From Achromobacter sp. MYb9 (lineage in GTDB: Bacteria > Pseudomonadota > Gammaproteobacteria > Burkholderiales > Burkholderiaceae_B), in assembly GCF_002975275.1 (NCBI RefSeq), contig NZ_PCOQ01000007.1:186001-250000 (forward strand): a DNA stretch of 64,000 bases. The letters run 5' to 3'. Both the position numbers and the translations under genes were made by a program. How positions within the stretch are numbered: the first letter of the stretch is position 1; each line of letters opens with the position of its first letter. A model generated the notes under the pieces. It was not told the origin of the DNA. It made no database searches and was given only the letters and a program-made list of their open reading frames with translations. This document shows positions 59,997 to 64,000 of the stretch, piece after piece.

Positions 59997-61571
59997 ATGC
60001 AGGTTGCGGCAGACCAAGCGCCGGTGCTTATCAAGATTCACCCCCAGGACAATGTGGCGATCGTGGCCAACGAGGGCGGCTTGCCCGCCGGCACCGAATT
60101 GCCCGACGGGCTGCGGTTGGTGGACACGGTGCCGCAGGGGCACAAGGTTGCGTTGACCGATCTGGCCGAAGGCGACGCCGTCGTGCGCTACAACGTGGTG
60201 GTCGGCTTCGCCGCGAAAGCGTTGCCGCGCGGCAGCTGGATCAATGAACGCGTCACGACCATGCCGGCGGCGCGCACGTTGCAGGATCTGCCCGTGGGCA
60301 CGCGCATTGCGCCGTTGCCGCCGCTGGAAGGCTATACCTTCGAAGGCTATCGCAACGCGGACGGCACCGTGGGTACGCGCAACATTCTGGCCATCAGCAC
60401 GACCGTGCAGTGCGTGCAGGGCGTGGTCGAACACGCGGTGGCGCGGATCCGGCAGGAAATGCTGCCGCGCTATCCCAATGTGGACGATGTGGTCGGTATC
60501 GAGCACACCTATGGCTGCGGCGTGGCCATCGATGCGCCCGGCGCCGCGATCCCCATCCGCACCCTGCACAACATTGCGCGCAACCCGAATTTCGGCGGCA
60601 CGTCGATGGTGGTCAGCCTGGGATGCGAAAAGCTCCAGCCCGAACGCCTGCTGGCGCCGGGCGCCATCCCGATCCGCGCGGGCGAAAGCATGGGCGCCGA
60701 AGGCGAGGGCGTGGACACCATCGTATTGCAGGACGAAGAGAACGTCGGCTTCCAGTCCATGATCGATCTGATCATGCGCACGGCCGAACGCCATCTGCAA
60801 AAACTGAACGCGCGCCGGCGGGAAACGTGTCCGGTGTCGGACCTGACCGTCGGAGTGCAGTGCGGGGGCAGCGACGCGTTTTCCGGCGTGACCGCCAACC
60901 CGGCCGTGGGCTTTGCGACGGACCTGCTGGTGCGGGCGGGCGGCACGGTCATGTTTTCCGAGAACACCGAAGTGCGCGACGGCATCGACCAGCTGACCGC
61001 GCGCGCCGCCACGCCCGAGGTGGCCGAGGCGCTGGTGCGCGAGATGGCCTGGTACGACGATTACCTGCAGCGGGGCATGGCCGATCGCAGCGCCAATACC
61101 AGTCCGGGCAACAAGAAGGGCGGCTTGTCGAACATCGTCGAAAAGGCGATGGGGTCGATCGTGAAGTCGGGCTCGTCGCCCATCCATGGGGTGCTGTCGC
61201 CCGGCAACCGCCTGACGCAAAAGGGCCTGATATTCGCGGCCACGCCCGCCAGCGATTTCATCTGCGGCACTTTGCAGTTGGCCGCGGGCATGAACCTGCA
61301 CATTTTCACCACCGGCCGCGGCACGCCTTACGGGCTGGCCCAGGTGCCGGTGATCAAGGTGGCCACGCGCGACAGCCTGGCGCGCCGCTGGCATGACCTG
61401 ATGGACGTGAACGCCGGGCGCATCGCCACGGGCCAGGCCACGATCGAAGACGTGGGCTGGGAGCTGTTCCGGCTGATGCTGGATGTGGCCAGCGGCCGGC
61501 AGCAGACCTGTGCGGAAAAGCTCAAGCTGCACAACGCGCTGGCGCTGTTCAACCCCGGCCCGGTGACCTGA
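59997..61571 (+). CDS. garD: Galactarate dehydratase
   Basis: GarD dehydrates meso-galactarate to 5-dehydro-4-deoxy-D-glucarate using a metal in the cytoplasm. The ATG at 59997 ([22 protein letters not shown]) follows AAAGGA; the longer frame begins in the operator. The 524-residue length and motifs fit: an N-terminal SAF domain, [58 protein letters not shown] and [21 protein letters not shown]. It is divergent from kdgD2 and heads an operon with an SMP-30 protein and a Bug receptor. Confidence 0.95.
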   Translation: MQVAADQAPVLIKIHPQDNVAIVANEGGLPAGTELPDGLRLVDTVPQGHKVALTDLAEGDAVVRYNVVVGFAAKALPRGSWINERVTTMPAARTLQDLPVGTRIAPLPPLEGYTFEGYRNADGTVGTRNILAISTTVQCVQGVVEHAVARIRQEMLPRYPNVDDVVGIEHTYGCGVAIDAPGAAIPIRTLHNIARNPNFGGTSMVVSLGCEKLQPERLLAPGAIPIRAGESMGAEGEGVDTIVLQDEENVGFQSMIDLIMRTAERHLQKLNARRRETCPVSDLTVGVQCGGSDAFSGVTANPAVGFATDLLVRAGGTVMFSENTEVRDGIDQLTARAATPEVAEALVREMAWYDDYLQRGMADRSANTSPGNKKGGLSNIVEKAMGSIVKSGSSPIHGVLSPGNRLTQKGLIFAATPASDFICGTLQLAAGMNLHIFTTGRGTPYGLAQVPVIKVATRDSLARRWHDLMDVNAGRIATGQATIEDVGWELFRLMLDVASGRQQTCAEKLKLHNALALFNPGPVT

Positions 61572-61631
61572 GACCCGCACGCAGCCTTGCCGCATTGCCA
61601 TCGCAATACACCGATAACAGAGGAGACACCG

Positions 61632-62681
61632 ATGGAGCATGCCCCCTTGGCCCAGCCCGGCCGCCGCCGGTTGCTGGGCGCCGCATTGGCGCTGGGACCG
61701 GCCGCGCTGGCACAAGCGCAGTCGTTCAGCTTTACGCCGCAGCAGCGTTATCCGGACCCGTCCGTGCGCATCCTGGACCCGGAATTTTCCAAGTACCGCA
61801 TCTACAGCAGCAGCGTCGAGCAACTGGCCAGCGGCTTTCGGTGGCTGGAAGGGCCCGTCTGGGTCGGCGACGGGCGCTATCTGCTGGTGTCCGACATTCC
61901 CAACGACCGCATCTTGCGTTGGGACGAAACCACGGGCGCGATCAGCGTCTTCCGTCAACCCGCCAACTTCAGCAACGGACTGGCGCGCGACCGGCAAGGC
62001 CGCTTGCTGGCCTGCGAACACCTGACGCGGCGCGTCACGCGCACGGAGTACGACGGGTCGATCACCGTGTTGGCCGACCGCTTCGACGGCAAACGCTTCA
62101 ATTCGCCCAATGACATCATCTGCCAGCGCAATGGCGCCGTCTGGTTCACGGACCCGCCGTTCGGCATCGGCGGCCACTGGGAGGGCGACAAGGCCAAGCC
62201 CGAACTGCCGCATGGCGTGTACCGCATCGACCCGTCGGACGGCCGCGTGACGCGCGCGATGGACGATCTGGCCGGCCCAAACGGACTGTGCTTTTCGCCC
62301 GACGAAAAGCTGCTGTACGTGGTGGAGTCGCGTCATCAGCCCAATCGCGTGATCTGGGCCTACGACGTGGGCGCGGACGGCGCATTGTCGGGCAAGCGGG
62401 TGGTGGTGGACGCGCAAGGCCCCGGCGCCATCGACGGCATCAAGTGCGACGAGGACGGCAACCTGTGGTGCGGCTGGGGCAGCAACGGCGCGCCCAATGC
62501 CAAATCCGACGAGCTGGATGGCGTGATGGTGTTCAACCCCGCCGGCAAGCCCATCGGCCACATCCGGCTGCCCGAGCGCTGCGCCAACCTGTGTTTTGGC
62601 GGCGCCAAGCGCAACCGCCTGTTCATGGCCAGCAGCCATTCCCTTTACGCCCTGTACGTTGAAACGCGGGGCGCCGCCTGA
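61632..62681 (+). CDS. Exported SMP-30/gluconolactonase-family lactonase
   Basis: The ATG at 61632 follows AGAGGAGA. The 349-residue protein has a twin-arginine-type leader ([20 protein letters not shown]) and a six-bladed SMP-30 propeller: [67 protein letters not shown] and [16 protein letters not shown]. Its metal-site residues (Glu in LEGPVW, Asn in NSPND, Asp in GIKCDEDG) are kept. It likely opens a sugar lactone in the periplasm, producing an acid for the downstream Bug receptor and GarD. Confidence 0.88.
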   Translation: MEHAPLAQPGRRRLLGAALALGPAALAQAQSFSFTPQQRYPDPSVRILDPEFSKYRIYSSSVEQLASGFRWLEGPVWVGDGRYLLVSDIPNDRILRWDETTGAISVFRQPANFSNGLARDRQGRLLACEHLTRRVTRTEYDGSITVLADRFDGKRFNSPNDIICQRNGAVWFTDPPFGIGGHWEGDKAKPELPHGVYRIDPSDGRVTRAMDDLAGPNGLCFSPDEKLLYVVESRHQPNRVIWAYDVGADGALSGKRVVVDAQGPGAIDGIKCDEDGNLWCGWGSNGAPNAKSDELDGVMVFNPAGKPIGHIRLPERCANLCFGGAKRNRLFMASSHSLYALYVETRGAA

Positions 62682-62754
62682 GTTTTGCGCAAGGTGGCGA
62701 TACAGCCGCCTGCGCCCGATTGACCGACAACACATCAAACCGTGTGGAGACAGC

Positions 62755-63759
62755 ATGAATGTAAGCAAGAGGCAATTCCTGGGCGGCGCCGCGGCGCTTT
62801 GCCTGTCGCCGTGGGTGCCCGCCTGGGCGCAACAGGCCAACGCATCGACGGCCGGCGCCGCCGCCAACTGGCCGACGCGCCCCGTGCGCATCATCGTGCC
62901 GTACCCGCCCGGCGGATCGTCGGACATCATCGCGCGCATCCTGGCGCCGCGCCTGGCCGACGCGCTCAAGCAGACGGTGGTCGTGGAGAACAAGCCGGGC
63001 GCCAACGGCAACCTGGGCGCCGGCCTGGTCGTGCAGTCGGCGGCGGAAGGCCATACCGTGCTGTTGTGCGACGTGGGTGCGCTGGCGATCAGCCCGTCCG
63101 TCTACACCAAATTGTCGTTCGACCCGTCCAAGGACCTGCGCGCCGTCAGCATGCTGGCGTATTCGCCGCACGTGCTGGCCGTGCATCCCGACGTGCCGGC
63201 CAAGACCGTGCAGGAACTGGTGGCGCTATCGAAGCAGCAACGCCTGAACTTCGCCGTGACGGCGATCGGCAGCGCGCCGCACCTGGCCGCGGTCGCGGTG
63301 CAACAGGCCACCGGCGCCCAATGGGAATACGTTCCTTACAAGGGCGGTTCACAGGCGGTCACGGACACGATCGGCGGGCAGACGCAGGTCATCATGAACG
63401 GCCTGCTGGCCACGTTGCCACACATCAAGGCGGGCAAGCTGCGGCCGATCGCGATTTCCAAGGGCGAACGCATGCAATTGGTGCCGGACATCCCGACCAT
63501 TTCGGAGCAGGGCGTCAAAGGATTTGAATCGGGCACGTGGCAAGGCGTGATGGCGCCCGTCACGACGACGGATCCCGTGGCGGAAAAGCTGGCGATGCTG
63601 ATGGCGCAGATCGTCAACCAGCCGGACGTGAAGGCGCAGTTGAACGAGCAGGGCGCCGAGATCGTGACCCGCAATCCCGCCGAGCTGACGCAGTTCTTCA
63701 ACAGCGAGCGCGCCCGTTGGGCCAAGGTGGTGCAAAGCGCCGATATCCGGTTGGATTGA
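62755..63759 (+). CDS. Tripartite tricarboxylate (Bug-type) solute-binding protein 2
   Basis: The start ATG at 62755 (MNVSKRQFLGGAAALCLSPWVPAWA) has GGAGA upstream and a signal peptide with a KRQFL motif. The 334-residue Bug protein shows VRIIVPYPPGGSSDIIARILAPRLAD, VENKPGANGNLGAG and YVPYKGGSQAVTDTIGGQTQVIMNG. It is distinct from receptor 1 but lies in the garD operon, so it may bind galactarate, glucarate or a lactone-derived acid. TctA/TctB subunits are not in the window. Confidence 0.9.
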   Translation: MNVSKRQFLGGAAALCLSPWVPAWAQQANASTAGAAANWPTRPVRIIVPYPPGGSSDIIARILAPRLADALKQTVVVENKPGANGNLGAGLVVQSAAEGHTVLLCDVGALAISPSVYTKLSFDPSKDLRAVSMLAYSPHVLAVHPDVPAKTVQELVALSKQQRLNFAVTAIGSAPHLAAVAVQQATGAQWEYVPYKGGSQAVTDTIGGQTQVIMNGLLATLPHIKAGKLRPIAISKGERMQLVPDIPTISEQGVKGFESGTWQGVMAPVTTTDPVAEKLAMLMAQIVNQPDVKAQLNEQGAEIVTRNPAELTQFFNSERARWAKVVQSADIRLD

Positions 63760-63841
63760 CCCTGACGGCGGGCGCTGCGTCTTGCGATGCGGTAAGGATG
63801 GGCGCACACTGACCGGCATGCCGTCTTGTCACGGAGCCGTC

Positions 63842-64000
63842 ATGAAAGCCCTGATTCTTGCTGCGTCGATGGCGCTGGCCGCTGCTCCCGCCCTGGCGCG
63901 GGACGGCGTGCCAAGCGTGCCGCAGCCGCCGCCGTCGGCGCGCACGTTGCCAGATGCATGTCTGGGAACCTCGTGCCCGAAGACGGTGGATCCCGGGCGC
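63842..64000 (+). CDS. Exported small protein, cut by right window edge
   Basis: An ATG at 63842, with CACGGAG just upstream, opens a frame of 53 codons to the window end without a stop. It begins with a signal peptide (MKALILAASMALAAAPALA) followed by a Pro/Ser-rich start and a Cys-X5-Cys segment (CLGTSC). The family cannot be told from this fragment. It is 82 bp after Bug receptor 2 on the same strand. Confidence 0.6.
   Translation, partial: MKALILAASMALAAAPALARDGVPSVPQPPPSARTLPDACLGTSCPKTVDPGR

Noticed and set aside
59748..63011. 1087-codon open frame on the minus strand across garD, the SMP-30 gene and Bug receptor 2
   Set aside because: It is antisense to three genes with clear motifs. 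Its product is His/Gln/Arg/Ala-rich without domains, as expected from the mirror frame of high-GC codons.

Overview
The window is GC-rich, densely coded DNA from what is most likely a betaproteobacterium of the Alcaligenaceae (Achromobacter/Bordetella type). This is inferred from gene content: two tripartite-tricarboxylate (Bug-type) solute receptors, an AapJQMP general amino-acid ABC system, a monomeric NADP isocitrate dehydrogenase, many LysR regulators next to divergent targets, and a FecI/FecR/TonB-receptor set. It looks like ordinary chromosome. I see no transposase, integrase, phage gene, CRISPR array, rRNA or tRNA.

Layout. 0-5.3 kb: a partial gene cut by the left edge, a secreted GlcG/HbpS-like protein, a two-component kinase/regulator pair, an HPP-CBS membrane protein and a MarR regulator. 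5.4-9.4 kb: LysR with divergent argC, a metallo-beta-lactamase-fold protein, and another LysR. 9.5-14 kb: a four-gene operon (CoA ligase, MHS transporter, cysteine-less thiolase-like protein, DUF35 zinc-ribbon protein). 14-20.4 kb: an Lgt-like/TlpA thioredoxin fusion, then an amino-acid-type ABC transporter carrying a ureohydrolase and a RidA protein, controlled by a divergent LysR. 20.5-22.9 kb: a second polar amino-acid ABC operon ending in a terminator. 23-28 kb: LysR, an ArnT-like glycosyltransferase, and a LysR/MFS divergent pair. 28-32.4 kb: icd and ilvA, the latter preceded by an isoleucine-codon leader peptide and attenuator. 32.4-36.8 kb: an exported protein and a SsuABC/ThiY-like operon led by an AhpD-like protein. 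36.8-42.2 kb: the aapJ-aminotransferase-aapQMP operon. 42.6-45.7 kb: GntR, kdgD copy 1 and a Bug receptor. 45.7-52.7 kb: a MobA-like protein, then a hybrid kinase-CheR-CheB-response-regulator kinase operon. 52.7-57 kb: TonB receptor, FecR, FecI. 57.2-63.8 kb: an aldehyde dehydrogenase, kdgD copy 2, garD, an SMP-30 lactonase-like protein and a second Bug receptor; a partial exported protein runs off the right edge.

How genes fit together. The two sugar-acid loci form one pathway split by about 13 kb: GarD converts galactarate to 5-dehydro-4-deoxyglucarate, KdgD makes 2,5-dioxopentanoate, and the aldehyde dehydrogenase yields 2-oxoglutarate. Four promoters in the two loci share a TTrTACGATrAC core, probably the site of the GntR protein. 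The kdgD copies encode identical proteins and share a 761-bp tract with no differences, which suggests recent duplication or gene conversion.

The observations I rate highest are the unannotated ilvA leader/attenuator, the shared sugar-acid operator, the twin kdgD genes, a palindrome in front of both the two-component operon and the secreted HbpS-like gene, interlocked inverted repeats at the 3' end of aapP, the CheR/CheB cluster without a chemoreceptor, and the thiolase-like/DUF35 cassette lacking thiolase catalytic residues. No database search was possible, so family names rest on motifs and recalled family features.
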